From positions 2,108,001 to 2,172,000 of the forward strand of contig NZ_CP119791.1 in the NCBI RefSeq assembly GCF_029338295.1: a stretch of 64,000 nucleotides of DNA, read 5' to 3'. The translations under genes were made by a program, and so were the position numbers. Source of the stretch: Haladaptatus sp. QDMS2 (lineage in GTDB: Archaea; Halobacteriota; Halobacteria; Halobacteriales; Halococcaceae). This document shows positions 17,968 through 27,188 of this stretch, one piece after another (within the stretch, counting starts at the first letter, position 1; each line of letters begins with the position of its first letter). A model generated the notes under the pieces. The model saw only the letters and a list, made by a program, of their open reading frames with translations, searched no databases and was not told where the DNA came from.

Positions 17968-19506
17968 ATGGGAGCTACGACGGGCGCGGTGGGGCGGTCG
18001 GACGCCGTCAGAATCTGCGCCGGGCCGGAGACGAGAGACCGGGCACGAGCCCTCGCCTCACGGATCCGTGAGGCGACGGACGTGCCGGTGTTCGAAGTCG
18101 GCTCGACCGGTCTCGCGGGTATCGAACCGCTCGTCCTCGTCACCCGCGAGGGGGAGACGGCGTTCTACGAAGCGCCAACTGACGAACGACTGGAGAAACT
18201 CGCGGAATCACTCGACGCCTCACACGAGGATGCGGATGCCGCCGTCGACCACGACCCGGCGCGAGAGACACTGCCCCTGCCCGAGACGGGGCCACTCGCC
18301 GTCGGAACTCGGCGCGTCCTCGCGCGGTGTGGCTGGGCGGCCCCGGGTGCGCCAGCAGACGCAGGCGAGTTCGTTTTCGAGAGAATCGACGACGAGACGG
18401 CCGACACAGTCCGCAACTGTGGCCTGCTCGGGCGGGGACGCGGCGACGGCAGCACAGACCAGCCGATTGCGACGGCGTGGGACCTCGCCCGCGAGGCCGA
18501 GGGCGACCCGGTCGTCGTCGTGAACGGCAACGAAAGCGACGCGCGAAATCACACCGACCACCTCCTGCTCGAAAGTGACCCGCTTGCCGTTCTCGACGGC
18601 GCACTCACCGTCGCAAACTTGGTCGGCGGTGACGATCCGGCCGACGTGGTCGTCTACCTGAACGAATCGGAGACGCTGGCCCAGGAGCGCGTTCGGGCAG
18701 CAGTGGAGGCGCTCGCAGACGAACGCGACCTCGATGGGATTCCAGAGGTAGTCGCCGGCCCCGATCGCTTCATCGCCGGCGAGATGACGATGGCGCTGGA
18801 GGCGATGGAAGGGAAAAACCGGTTGGAAGCACGGCTTCGACCGCCGACTCCCGCGGAGGTTGGCCTGTACGGGCGACCCACCGTCATTCACACCCCGCGG
18901 ACGCTCGCGCAGGTGCGCGAGGCGGTTCGCTCGCCCGATACGTTCGACCCTGAGGCGGCCGACCCGGGGACGCGACTCGTGACCGTCTCTGGCGACGTGG
19001 ACGCTCCGGCGACGGTCGAACTGCCGACGACGGCCTCGCTGTCGGCCGCCCGGGATGCAGTGACCGTCGACGGGCCGCTCAAACTCGCCTGCGTCGGCGG
19101 ACAGTTCGGCGGCCTGACCGACACCCTCTCCCACGAGGTGAGCGCCCCCGCGTTGGCGCGGGCGAATCTCGGAACCGACGGCGCGGTCGAACTGTTCGGC
19201 GAGCACACCTGTCCCGTGGCACTCGCGGGGACGCGGACGCGCTTTGCCTACGAGGAGAATTGTGGGCGCTGTGTCCCGTGTCGCGAGGGTTCGACGCAAC
19301 TCGTGAACCTGCTGCGCGACGTGTACGACGGCCAATATGCGAGAGCGAAGATACAGGAACTGGCCCGCGTCATGCGCGAAACGAGTACCTGCGACTTCGG
19401 GCGGATGGCCTCCCGCCCGGCGACCACCGCAATGGCCACCTTCGAGGCCGACTTCGTCGCACACGCCGAGGGCCGCTGCCCGAGTGGCGTCTGCGAGGGG
19501 ATGTGA
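17968..19506 (+). CDS. NuoF-like flavin/iron-sulfur subunit of a formate dehydrogenase
   Basis: The 512-residue protein ends in the iron-sulfur region of NuoF/HoxF: CGRCVPCREGS (three Cys) followed by TSTCDFG (fourth Cys) for the N3-type [4Fe-4S] cluster. The middle contains a NuoF-like stretch (ACVGGQFGG). The first 200 residues are poorly conserved, and a canonical NuoE thioredoxin-like domain is not obvious. The protein would pass electrons from the catalytic subunit to NAD(P)+ via FMN. The next gene begins two bases after its stop, so the two are co-transcribed and very likely form one cytoplasmic enzyme. Confidence 0.82.
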   Translation: MGATTGAVGRSDAVRICAGPETRDRARALASRIREATDVPVFEVGSTGLAGIEPLVLVTREGETAFYEAPTDERLEKLAESLDASHEDADAAVDHDPARETLPLPETGPLAVGTRRVLARCGWAAPGAPADAGEFVFERIDDETADTVRNCGLLGRGRGDGSTDQPIATAWDLAREAEGDPVVVVNGNESDARNHTDHLLLESDPLAVLDGALTVANLVGGDDPADVVVYLNESETLAQERVRAAVEALADERDLDGIPEVVAGPDRFIAGEMTMALEAMEGKNRLEARLRPPTPAEVGLYGRPTVIHTPRTLAQVREAVRSPDTFDPEAADPGTRLVTVSGDVDAPATVELPTTASLSAARDAVTVDGPLKLACVGGQFGGLTDTLSHEVSAPALARANLGTDGAVELFGEHTCPVALAGTRTRFAYEENCGRCVPCREGSTQLVNLLRDVYDGQYARAKIQELARVMRETSTCDFGRMASRPATTAMATFEADFVAHAEGRCPSGVCEGM

Positions 19507-19507
19507 G

Positions 19508-22500
19508 ATGAGTACCGACAAGTCAGACCCACTGCCCGGCGTTCCACGCATCGACGACCCGCGGACGAGCACCCCGCTGACCGAGACGTTCAACACGGGG
19601 ACGGCGAGCGACCCCGAGGTGGGGACTCGCGGGGAAGACATGACCACGATAACGGTGGACGGCACCGCCGTGGCGCTGCCGCCCGGGTCGACGCTGATGG
19701 ACGCGCTTTCGAGTGTGGATACCGCGGCGTCCGTGCCTGCCCTGTGTTACTACGACCGCCACGAGGCCGGCGAAGCGGAGCGGACCGACGCCGCCGGCGA
19801 AATCGGCCCGCGCAGCGAGTGTCGCACCTGCATGGTCGAAACCGACGACCACGGACTCGTCCCGGCGTGCAGTTTCCCGGCAGAAGACGGCCTCTCCGTG
19901 CGGACGGATGCCGCGAGCGCGACCGAGGCCCGCGACGTGAACCTCGACCTCGTTCTCTCGAATCACAACCTCCGGTGTACGACCTGCAACCAGAATGGTC
20001 GCTGTGAGCTCCAGGACGTGAGCATCGAAAACGACGTGATGCACCCGCGTTACGGCGTGTTCGACGACCGCGACGAGTACGCTCCGCTCGACGATTCTCA
20101 CCCGTTCATCCAGATAGACCGCAACAAGTGCATCCTCTGTAATCGCTGCGTCGAAGCCTGCAACGACGTGCAGATGGAAGGCGTCCTCCGCATCGAGGGC
20201 TCCGGGGCTGACACCCGCATTGGCTTCCAGAACGGCGCAGAGACGATGGCCGACTCGACGTGTGTCTCGTGTGGTCACTGTGAGTCGGTGTGTCCGACTG
20301 GGTCGCTCACGAACAAGGGGATGGCCAATCTGGCGACGCTCCCGATTCCCGGCTTCAACCAGCGCAACTCGATTGGTCGCGTCATCGAACACGAGAAAGC
20401 GGAGACGGCCGATAAGACCGACGCGCCGAATCGGGGCATTGACGGCGCGAGCGAGCGCGAGGTTGCGAAGAAGTCGGGCGTCGCGCGGATGATGGCGCGG
20501 GCGAAACAGCGCGCCCGGCAAACGGCAGATGGGCTCGGCGAACGGGCCATGCAGACGGTCGAACACACCGCAGAGGACCTCGCGGCGCGGACGATTCCAG
20601 AGGGCTACCTGTTCGCCGTTGCGAGCGCGGTGAGCGACGTGCGCCTGCGGAACGTCGAAAAGACGGAGACGACGTGTGGCTACTGCTCGGTCGGGTGTCG
20701 CTTCGATGTCTACACCAAGGACGACGACTTCCTCGGCGTCCAGCCGACCGACCCGGACGTGGCTCCCGTCAACGACTTTTCGACCTGCGTGAAGGGGAAG
20801 TTCGGCTACGAGTTCGTCGACGCCGACGACCGCCTGACGAAACCGCTCGTCCGCGGCGACGACGGCGAGTTCCACGAGGCGTCGTGGGAGGAAGCCCTCT
20901 CGCGGGTGGTCGCGGGCCTCTCGGGAATTCGCGAGGAATTCGGCTCCGACGCACTGGTCTGCTTTGCCTCCTCTAAGTGCACGAACGAGGAGGACTACCT
21001 GATGCAGAAATTCGCCCGGCAGGTTCTGGGGACGAAAAACATCGACAACTGCGCTCGCCTCTGTCACTCCTCGACCGTCGCCGCGCTGAAACAGACGGTG
21101 GGTTACGGCGCGATGACCAACCGAATCAACGAGGACATCGGCGAAACGGACGCCTACCTCATCACCGGGTCGAACACCACAGAAAGCCACCCGGTGCTCG
21201 CGACGCGCATCAAGCAGAACGTGGACGCGGGCGCTGACCTCGTCGTCTTCGACCCGCGCAAGGTCGGCATCGGCGAGCACGCGAGCCAGTTCGTTCGGGT
21301 GAAACCCGGCTACGACGTGGCGTGGATTAGCGGCCTCACGCGCTACATCATCGAACACGACCTGCACGACGAGCAGTTCATCGAAGAACACACGAAACAC
21401 TTCGACGAGTTGGTCGAGAAGGTCGAACCGTTCACGCCCGAAGAAGTCGAGCGCCTGACGGAGGTTCCCGCAGCCGAACTCGCACAGGCCGCAGAGACGC
21501 TCGCCGCCGCAGAGAACGTCGTCTTCGGGTGGGCGATGGGCATGACCCAACACTCCCACGGGACGCAAAACGTCCTCGCGCTCGCGAACCTCGCGCTCAC
21601 GCTCGGACAGGTCGGAAAGCCAAAGGCCGGCCTCTCGCCGTTCCGCGGCCACAACAACGTCCAGGGCGGGGGCGGCGACATGGGCACGCTCCCGAACTCC
21701 CTCCCGGGCTATCAGGACGTGACCGACGACGACGTGCTCGACAAGTTCGAGAAAGCGTGGGGCGACCGCCCGCCGAACGAGGTGGGCCTGAAAGTCACCG
21801 AGGCGTTCGACGAGGCCCACGAAGGCAACGTCCGCGGGATGTACATCATGGGCGAGAATCCGGCGCTCTCTGAACCCGACATCAGCCACGCAGAGGAGGC
21901 GCTCGCGAATCTCGACTTCCTCGTCGTCCAGGACATCTTCCCGACGGAGACGACCCAGTACGCAGACGTGATTCTCCCCGCCGCCGCCTTCCCCGAAAAA
22001 GATGGGACGTTCACGAACACAGAGCGCCGCGTCCAACTCGTCGGCAAGGCGATGGACCCACCCGGCGAGGCCCGCCAGGACTATGAGATTCTGCAGAACC
22101 TCGCCAATCGGATGGGCTTCGACTGGGACTACGACCACCCGGCCGACATCATGGACGAGATTGCCGCGGTGACGCCCATCTACGGCGGCATCGACCACGA
22201 CCGCCTCGCGACCGAGGGTGGCCTCCAGTGGCCGTGCTGGGACCAGGAGCACCCAGGGACGCCTTACCTCTACGAAGAAGGGTTCAACTTCGAGGACGGC
22301 AAGGCCAGATTCGTCCCCGCAGACATGGGCCAACCCGGCGAACTGCCTGGTGAGGAGTACCCCCTCACCATGACGACGGGGCGCGTCCTCTATCACTTCC
22401 ACACGGGGACGCTCACCCGTCGCGTCGAGGGCATCATGTCCCACGTCGGCGAGAGTTTCGTCGAGATTCACCCCGAGACCGCAGCGACGCTCGGTATCGA

Positions 22501-22726
22501 AGACGGCGACTACGTGACCGTCGCGTCGAAGCGCGGCGAGATTACCGTGAAAGCGGAGGTCACCGACCGCCCCGGCAAGGGCGTTGTCTTCATCCCGATG
22601 CACTTCGCCGCGGGTGCGGTCAATCGCCTCACCAACGAGGCGTTCGACGAAATAAGCGGCATCCCCGAGTACAAGGTGGCGAGCGTCCGGGTGACCCGCG
22701 CGGACGGGCCGCCCGAGGAGCACTGA
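19508..22726 (+). CDS. Formate dehydrogenase, catalytic molybdenum subunit with NuoG-like N-terminus
   Basis: The protein has 1072 residues from ATG 19508. The N-terminal [2Fe-2S] domain (Cys near LCYYDRH and ECRTCMVE) is followed by a NuoG-type His/Cys motif (HNLRCTTCNQNGRCELQ). Two [4Fe-4S] ferredoxin motifs come next (CILCNRCVEACNDV, CVSCGHCESVCPTGS). After a basic linker of about 90 residues, the bis-MGD domain begins with CGYCSVGCRF. The Mo ligand position is C519 (CARLCHSSTV), so this is the cysteine, not the selenocysteine, form. It oxidises formate to CO2; an NAD-linked or alternative-acceptor role follows from the NuoF-like partner. mobA follows at once. Confidence 0.88.
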   Translation: MSTDKSDPLPGVPRIDDPRTSTPLTETFNTGTASDPEVGTRGEDMTTITVDGTAVALPPGSTLMDALSSVDTAASVPALCYYDRHEAGEAERTDAAGEIGPRSECRTCMVETDDHGLVPACSFPAEDGLSVRTDAASATEARDVNLDLVLSNHNLRCTTCNQNGRCELQDVSIENDVMHPRYGVFDDRDEYAPLDDSHPFIQIDRNKCILCNRCVEACNDVQMEGVLRIEGSGADTRIGFQNGAETMADSTCVSCGHCESVCPTGSLTNKGMANLATLPIPGFNQRNSIGRVIEHEKAETADKTDAPNRGIDGASEREVAKKSGVARMMARAKQRARQTADGLGERAMQTVEHTAEDLAARTIPEGYLFAVASAVSDVRLRNVEKTETTCGYCSVGCRFDVYTKDDDFLGVQPTDPDVAPVNDFSTCVKGKFGYEFVDADDRLTKPLVRGDDGEFHEASWEEALSRVVAGLSGIREEFGSDALVCFASSKCTNEEDYLMQKFARQVLGTKNIDNCARLCHSSTVAALKQTVGYGAMTNRINEDIGETDAYLITGSNTTESHPVLATRIKQNVDAGADLVVFDPRKVGIGEHASQFVRVKPGYDVAWISGLTRYIIEHDLHDEQFIEEHTKHFDELVEKVEPFTPEEVERLTEVPAAELAQAAETLAAAENVVFGWAMGMTQHSHGTQNVLALANLALTLGQVGKPKAGLSPFRGHNNVQGGGGDMGTLPNSLPGYQDVTDDDVLDKFEKAWGDRPPNEVGLKVTEAFDEAHEGNVRGMYIMGENPALSEPDISHAEEALANLDFLVVQDIFPTETTQYADVILPAAAFPEKDGTFTNTERRVQLVGKAMDPPGEARQDYEILQNLANRMGFDWDYDHPADIMDEIAAVTPIYGGIDHDRLATEGGLQWPCWDQEHPGTPYLYEEGFNFEDGKARFVPADMGQPGELPGEEYPLTMTTGRVLYHFHTGTLTRRVEGIMSHVGESFVEIHPETAATLGIEDGDYVTVASKRGEITVKAEVTDRPGKGVVFIPMHFAAGAVNRLTNEAFDEISGIPEYKVASVRVTRADGPPEEH

Positions 22727-23335
22727 GTGCGCGCCGCTGTCATCATCGCAGGCGGTCGTTCGACCCGCTTTGGCGACGCGGACAAAGCCGTCGCCGACCT
22801 CGCGGGCACGCCCATGATTCGCCGGGTCGCAGACCGCCTCACGGGAGTCGTCGACGAACTCGTCGTCAACTGCCGCGCCGACCAGACCGCCGCCATCCGC
22901 GAGGCGCTGGCTGGCTACCCACACCCCGTCCGATTCGCCGAGGACGAGGACACAGACGAAGGCCCGATGGCCGGCATCCGAACCGGCCTGCGGGCGGTCG
23001 AAGCCGAGTACGCCGTCGTCGTCGCCTGCGACATGCCGTTCGTGGACGCCGAGTTGGTCACCTCCCTGTTCGAGCTGGCCGCGGGCCACGACGCCGCCGT
23101 CCCGAAACTCGACGACGGCTGGTACCAGACGACCCACGCCGTCTACCGAGCGCAGCCGATGGCCGACGCCTGCGACGCCGCGCTCGCCGCGGGCGACCAC
23201 AAAATCATCGCGCCGTTGTTCAAATTAGAGTACGTCGTGGTCGAAGAAGACGCGATTCGCGCCCACGGAAACGTCGAGAGTTTCGAGAATTTGAACACCC
23301 GCGAAGAGTTCGAGGCCGCAGCCAGGCGGTTTTGA
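22727..23335 (+). CDS. mobA: Molybdenum cofactor guanylyltransferase (MobA)
   Basis: The 202-residue nucleotidyltransferase has the glycine-rich loop IAGGRSTRFGDADKA (residues 7-21), the metal site VVACDMPFVD and GPMAGIRTGL. MobA attaches GMP to molybdopterin to make the dinucleotide cofactor that the preceding formate dehydrogenase subunit needs. Translation starts at GTG 22727, directly after the TGA of the dehydrogenase gene, so the three genes form one operon. Confidence 0.92.
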   Translation: MRAAVIIAGGRSTRFGDADKAVADLAGTPMIRRVADRLTGVVDELVVNCRADQTAAIREALAGYPHPVRFAEDEDTDEGPMAGIRTGLRAVEAEYAVVVACDMPFVDAELVTSLFELAAGHDAAVPKLDDGWYQTTHAVYRAQPMADACDAALAAGDHKIIAPLFKLEYVVVEEDAIRAHGNVESFENLNTREEFEAAARRF

Positions 23336-23409
23336 GAACAGTGTGGCACTCAGAGGAACTCAAATTCAACGTCGTCAGATAATGCGACCTGTATCAGCAA
23401 TCGCAACGA

Positions 23410-23661
23410 TTACGCATTCAGGCCCCATCGAACGTCATCACTGACTGCCTCGAGTTCTCGTTCTGCGCGTTTGACACGGTCTCGTCCGACGAGTTCAATT
23501 GCCGTCTCTCGGTCAATCTCCTCGCTCAGGTAGCGAGAGAGAACGAGATCTATCCAAAGGTCCTCGACACCGCGTTCCAATGCCTGTTCGAGGATCTCCG
23601 ACTCAGGAATGCCTCGGGCTTTGGCGATTTCTTGGACCCGTTCGGTGAGATCCGTGACCAT
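23410..23661 (-). CDS. Small helical protein resembling antitoxins, without a toxin partner
   Basis: The 83-residue acidic, fully helical protein has the N-terminal pattern TERVQEIAKARGIPESEILEQALERGVEDLW. This resembles the ribbon-helix-helix-like or UPF0175-like antitoxins often paired with PIN-domain toxins in archaea. No toxin gene lies upstream or downstream (mobA ends at 23335, and 23662-23824 is non-coding). It may be an orphan antitoxin or a regulator. Family assignment is tentative. Confidence 0.6.
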   Translation of the reverse strand: MVTDLTERVQEIAKARGIPESEILEQALERGVEDLWIDLVLSRYLSEEIDRETAIELVGRDRVKRAERELEAVSDDVRWGLNA

Positions 23662-23824
23662 GGTTCACAAGAATTCCTCAATGCGGGAAAAACCCACGGG
23701 CGAACACCCCGAGTTCACGGGTTTCGAGGGCGTTTCCCGACGATTCTGAAAACCGTATTGCCGGCGAGATATACCGCTCGAAGGTGAAATATAGCTATTC
23801 CATCGGCCAGCGTCAAATCGCGCT

Positions 23825-24085
23825 ATGGCACAATCTGACTCCGGTGGGAACCACGACGCAGCGAAGCACATCGTCCTCGAACCCGACGCCATCCACGAAC
23901 AAGAGGGCGGCCTCTACATCGACTGTCCGGCCTGTGGCTCTGCGACGCCAATCCTCACCATCGTCGAGACGGGTCACTGCAGTGGCTACGTCGAAGCAGA
24001 GATGACCGAGACAGGCGGCGACACCGACCCCGTAGCTGGTGATTGCCGGGCATCGCTATCGCTCGAACTCGTCTGGGAAGACTGA
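23825..24085 (+). CDS. Small haloarchaeal protein with one CPxC pair
   Basis: The 86-residue acidic protein contains IDCPACGSATPIL in the middle and two further cysteines (GHCSG, GDCRAS), which could give a degenerate zinc site. No known domain is recognised. It is transcribed alone between two minus-strand genes. The codon choice and length look genuine for a haloarchaeal gene. Confidence 0.6.
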   Translation: MAQSDSGGNHDAAKHIVLEPDAIHEQEGGLYIDCPACGSATPILTIVETGHCSGYVEAEMTETGGDTDPVAGDCRASLSLELVWED

Positions 24086-24120
24086 CTGAAAAAATCGGCT
24101 CCGGAAACCCCTCCTCCAAT

Positions 24121-24363
24121 TTAAAGGCGACCGAGGTGGATTTCGTCGTCAGTGATTCGGTCGACGTGTCCCGTGCGAAGCGGGTAGGTCTCTTCGTCCT
24201 GGTCCTCCCAGCCGAGTTTCGCCTGCAGCTTGTCGAAGACGCCCGGTTCCGGGTTGATGTACGCGACGCCCTCGCGGACGGCGGCGACCATGCCGATTTC
24301 CTCGCCGCGGGAGTCTACAACGCGCTTTCCAACGTCACTGTCGGAGAAGGTCACTTCTTGCAT
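24121..24363 (-). CDS. PRC-barrel-like small protein
   Basis: The 80-residue protein opens SDSDVGKRVVDSRGEEIGMVAAVREGVAYINPEPG, the six-stranded PRC-barrel pattern (DVGK.V.D..G..IG.V) that is common in haloarchaea. PRC barrels bind RNA or proteins in other systems; here the partner is unknown. It is a single-gene unit. Confidence 0.75.
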   Translation of the reverse strand: MQEVTFSDSDVGKRVVDSRGEEIGMVAAVREGVAYINPEPGVFDKLQAKLGWEDQDEETYPLRTGHVDRITDDEIHLGRL

Positions 24364-24631
24364 GACAGGTAGATTCGTCGTGCGTTCAGGGCTTTATTAT
24401 TAAGATAGAAAGGACGATTAAATTAAGCGATTTTTCCAGACCATCCGTGAAATAATACAAGCACTGAAATCTGGTGGTTCCGACACGCGGGACTATCAAT
24501 CGGTCAACTACATCCCGCTGAATGGGCGGGAAGTGCCGCGAGAGGTGATTAAGATCGGCCACCCACCTCACAGGTATCGTGACCTTCTCGCTTACGTCGA
24601 GACTAACCGTCTTGGGTACCAACAGGTCCGC
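24364..24631. other. Intergenic stretch with one GC hairpin
   Basis: No gene is supported here. Positions 24364-24450 are AT-rich and probably hold the promoter of the PRC-barrel gene. At 24511-24529 there is an imperfect hairpin (CCCGC-TGAAT-gGGCGGG) in a context (aagtg...) reminiscent of the transposon-end hairpins seen elsewhere. It may be an old scar. Confidence 0.35.
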
Positions 24632-25363
24632 TCAACGCTCGACCACGGCGACGAGCGGGTCGGTCGCAGTCATCTGGGAGAGCACGACCCGCGGGACGGA
24701 GGAGCGGGCGAGCACGGCGGTTGCAATCTCGCGGCCGACCGATTCGAGGGCGGTGTCGTCGACCATGTTGACGAGCGGAATCGCCGTTGTGCCGTCGGGG
24801 AGGTCCTTCAGCCCGCCTTCCTCGCTCGCGAGGACCGTCGCAACGTCTTCGGCCGTAAGGTGATCGCCGAGTGCCCGGCCCGTCACGCTGGCGACGCGCT
24901 CGGGACGGTGGACGTGTGCTGCCGTCAGTGGTTCCCCCACGACGCGGGCGCTCGCGATGGGAATCACGGTGTCAGCGTTCTGTGGAAACTGTGGCTCTCG
25001 GTCGCCGGGCGCTTTGAGCAGGCGGGTGCGCGCCCCGTCCGCCTTCACGAGAACCGGGATGTCGGGGAGCGCGTCCGCGAGTCGAGCGACTGTCTCCGGG
25101 TCGTATCCACGATAGCGGTCTGCTCGTTCGCGTTCGGCCACGAGGCCGAGCGGCCAGGCGTGGGTGGAAGCGAGCGCGCTCTCAGGGTCGTCGGTGACCA
25201 CCACCTCGCCGACCTGTTCGTCGAAGATGGGAATGCGGACGGTGGCCGTCACGACGGCCCGACCGAGTCGGTTTGCGAGGTGATAGAGCGTCGTCTTCTT
25301 GCCCCCTGCGCCGACCACGCAGGCGACGCCCGATTCCGCGGCGAGTGCGTCGACAATGTCCAT
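24632..25363 (-). CDS. yqeC: YqeC-like protein (selenium/molybdenum hydroxylase accessory, putative)
   Basis: The 243-residue protein has a P-loop-like N-terminus CVVGAGGKKTTLYHLANRL (residues about 16-34) and the family segments ADGARTRLLKAPGDREPQFP and NMVDD. YqeC is found with EF2563 selenium-dependent molybdenum hydroxylase genes, but is also present in organisms without that pathway. No hydroxylase, yqeB or mocA gene is adjacent here, although mobA and the molybdenum formate dehydrogenase are 1.3 kb away. ATG 25363 was taken as start; TTG 25384 would add seven residues. Confidence 0.75.
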   Translation of the reverse strand: MDIVDALAAESGVACVVGAGGKKTTLYHLANRLGRAVVTATVRIPIFDEQVGEVVVTDDPESALASTHAWPLGLVAERERADRYRGYDPETVARLADALPDIPVLVKADGARTRLLKAPGDREPQFPQNADTVIPIASARVVGEPLTAAHVHRPERVASVTGRALGDHLTAEDVATVLASEEGGLKDLPDGTTAIPLVNMVDDTALESVGREIATAVLARSSVPRVVLSQMTATDPLVAVVER

Positions 25364-25507
25364 TGGCACGTCGTTCGGGTCCAACGCTAAAAGCCTGAAT
25401 CGTTCTCGAACATGTACTTCGAGTTACGCGAATTTTTATTTCACTACTTGAGAAAATCGTATTTGATTACCAATGTGTTCGATTGAACGACGATACCGAT
25501 AGAGACG

Positions 25508-26704
25508 ATGACGGAAAATCACTCACAACACGCATCCCGTGTGGAGTGGATACCGAGACTTATCGTTGGTCTCGGGGCGTTCCTGTTGCTCACACACCTT
25601 CTCGAGTGGGCGCTGTACCCGGGTTCGTTTCAAAGTTTCCTCGCGGGCGGCTTTCTCATCAGCCTGTTCACCACGATTCCGGCCACGAGTGGGATCATCG
25701 TCGCTGGCTACTGGCTCGATCGCAGCGACCTCGAACCGACGCGGTACGAACGTATTGCAAAGTGGACCGCAGGGGGTTTGCTCGTCTTTCTCGGGATTAA
25801 TATACTCATCATCAATGCCATCTTCCTCGAGTTTTTCCCGGCTGACAGACAGGCTTCGCTGTTGGTCGGCTGGGTTCGCTTCGCGATGAGTCTCGGCGCT
25901 GCTTGCGGGCTGTTCATCGGCATCGTCGAAGCCCGCGCCATCGAACGCGCCCTCGACGCAGAGCGGGCGACGATGCGCGCGGCAGAACTCGAACACCAGA
26001 CCGACCAGCTCGAATTCTTCAACAGCATCCTCCGTCACGACGTGCTGAACGGAATGACCGTCATCCGCAGCCGGGCGGAGTTCCTCGATGACGACCTGAC
26101 CGACGAAACCCAGCGCAGGCACGCAGACACCATCCTCCGGTGGAGCGACGACATCGTCCTCATCATCCAGCGGGTCAGGCGCATCCTCGATACCCTCACC
26201 GAATCCGCCGAGTTCGTCCCGACCGCCACCGACCTCGCGAGCGTCGTCGGAGACGAAGTAGACCGTATCAGCGCCACCTACCCCACAGTCGAGTTCGAAA
26301 CGGAGGTGCCAGAGGGGCTGTTCGTGGCTGCAGACGACCTGCTCGGCGAAGTCATCGGCAACCTCCTCACGAACGCCGTCGAACACAACGACCAGGAGGG
26401 ATTGACCGTCACGACCAGCGCCACCGCCGAGGGGGACACCGTGACGATCCGCATCGCGGACACCGGTCGGGGCGTCCCCGACGACCTGAAGACGAGCATC
26501 TTCCGCCGCGGAGAGACCGGCCGCGGAATCCACGCCGGAACCGGCTTTGGCCTCTTTTTCATCGATTCGATGCTGTCGATGTACGGCGGCCAGATTCACG
26601 TCGAGGACAACGACCCTCACGGGGCCGTGTTCGTCGTCGAACTGCCACGAGCGACCCAGACCCAACCTGCCAAAGCGAGCGCTAAATCGGTGTCGCTGCG
26701 ATGA
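25508..26704 (+). CDS. Membrane-bound sensor histidine kinase
   Basis: The protein has 398 residues. Four predicted helices (about 17-36, 45-68, 86-108, 119-141) form a membrane sensor without a large external domain. A short coiled coil leads to the dimerisation/phosphoacceptor segment FNSILRHDVLNGMTVIRS with H177. The ATPase domain has the N-box NLLTNAVEHND, G1 IADTGRGVPDD and G2 GTGFGLFF. This is the typical haloarchaeal multi-TM kinase architecture. No response regulator gene is adjacent, so its partner is elsewhere. Confidence 0.88.
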   Translation: MTENHSQHASRVEWIPRLIVGLGAFLLLTHLLEWALYPGSFQSFLAGGFLISLFTTIPATSGIIVAGYWLDRSDLEPTRYERIAKWTAGGLLVFLGINILIINAIFLEFFPADRQASLLVGWVRFAMSLGAACGLFIGIVEARAIERALDAERATMRAAELEHQTDQLEFFNSILRHDVLNGMTVIRSRAEFLDDDLTDETQRRHADTILRWSDDIVLIIQRVRRILDTLTESAEFVPTATDLASVVGDEVDRISATYPTVEFETEVPEGLFVAADDLLGEVIGNLLTNAVEHNDQEGLTVTTSATAEGDTVTIRIADTGRGVPDDLKTSIFRRGETGRGIHAGTGFGLFFIDSMLSMYGGQIHVEDNDPHGAVFVVELPRATQTQPAKASAKSVSLR

Positions 26705-26705
26705 C

Positions 26706-27188
26706 TCACCCGCGACGCGCCACGCGATAAACGTCCCGGCCGGCGTTCGATTCGAAGCGGTTGTCCTCGAGCGAGACGTTGCTCGGCGCATCCATCATCA
26801 CGCCGAGAACGTTCTGGACGATGTGGGAGTCACGGACGCGCACCGACTCGGTGTTGACAAACGAAATGCCGTACCCGGTATCGACGAGGCGAGCGTTTCG
26901 AACGACGCCGCCCCTGACGTTCTCGAACCGGATGCCGTAGTCCCACCCGCTGACCGTGAGATTGTGAATCGTCACGTTCTGGACGTCCGCGGCGACGATT
27001 CCCGTCGTATCGCTCACGCCCCGTCCGGCGAGCGTGAACCCGCGTCCATCGAGGACCACGTCGTCGGCTTCGATTCGAATGCACGCTTCTGAGAGATGGG
27101 TCCCGCCGCCGTTCTGGATATCCGACGCCAGCGTGTATCGTCCAGGCTTCGTTATCGTCACCTTCGCGCCGATCGTTCGCTCACTCAT
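26706..27188 (-). CDS. Right-handed beta-helix protein (NosD-like)
   Basis: This 160-residue protein is built of beta-helix coils with repeated V.IHNLTV.G, GI.F.NV, VVRNARL and VRDSHI patterns, as in NosD/CASH and pectate-lyase-like folds. There is no signal peptide. Such folds bind or cleave polysaccharides. Its ATG overlaps the end of the GH5-like gene by eight bases, so both are co-transcribed. A role in handling sugar polymers together with that hydrolase is plausible but inferred. Confidence 0.78.
   Translation of the reverse strand: MSERTIGAKVTITKPGRYTLASDIQNGGGTHLSEACIRIEADDVVLDGRGFTLAGRGVSDTTGIVAADVQNVTIHNLTVSGWDYGIRFENVRGGVVRNARLVDTGYGISFVNTESVRVRDSHIVQNVLGVMMDAPSNVSLEDNRFESNAGRDVYRVARRG

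Noticed and set aside
21062-21064. Selenocysteine at the formate dehydrogenase active site
   Set aside because: The codon is TGT (cysteine 519), and no in-frame TGA occurs in the gene.
19523-23200. A 1225-codon open frame opposite the formate dehydrogenase genes
   Set aside because: It is antisense to three well-supported genes with conserved motifs. Long antisense frames are expected in GC-rich haloarchaeal DNA, and the translated sequence shows no domain.
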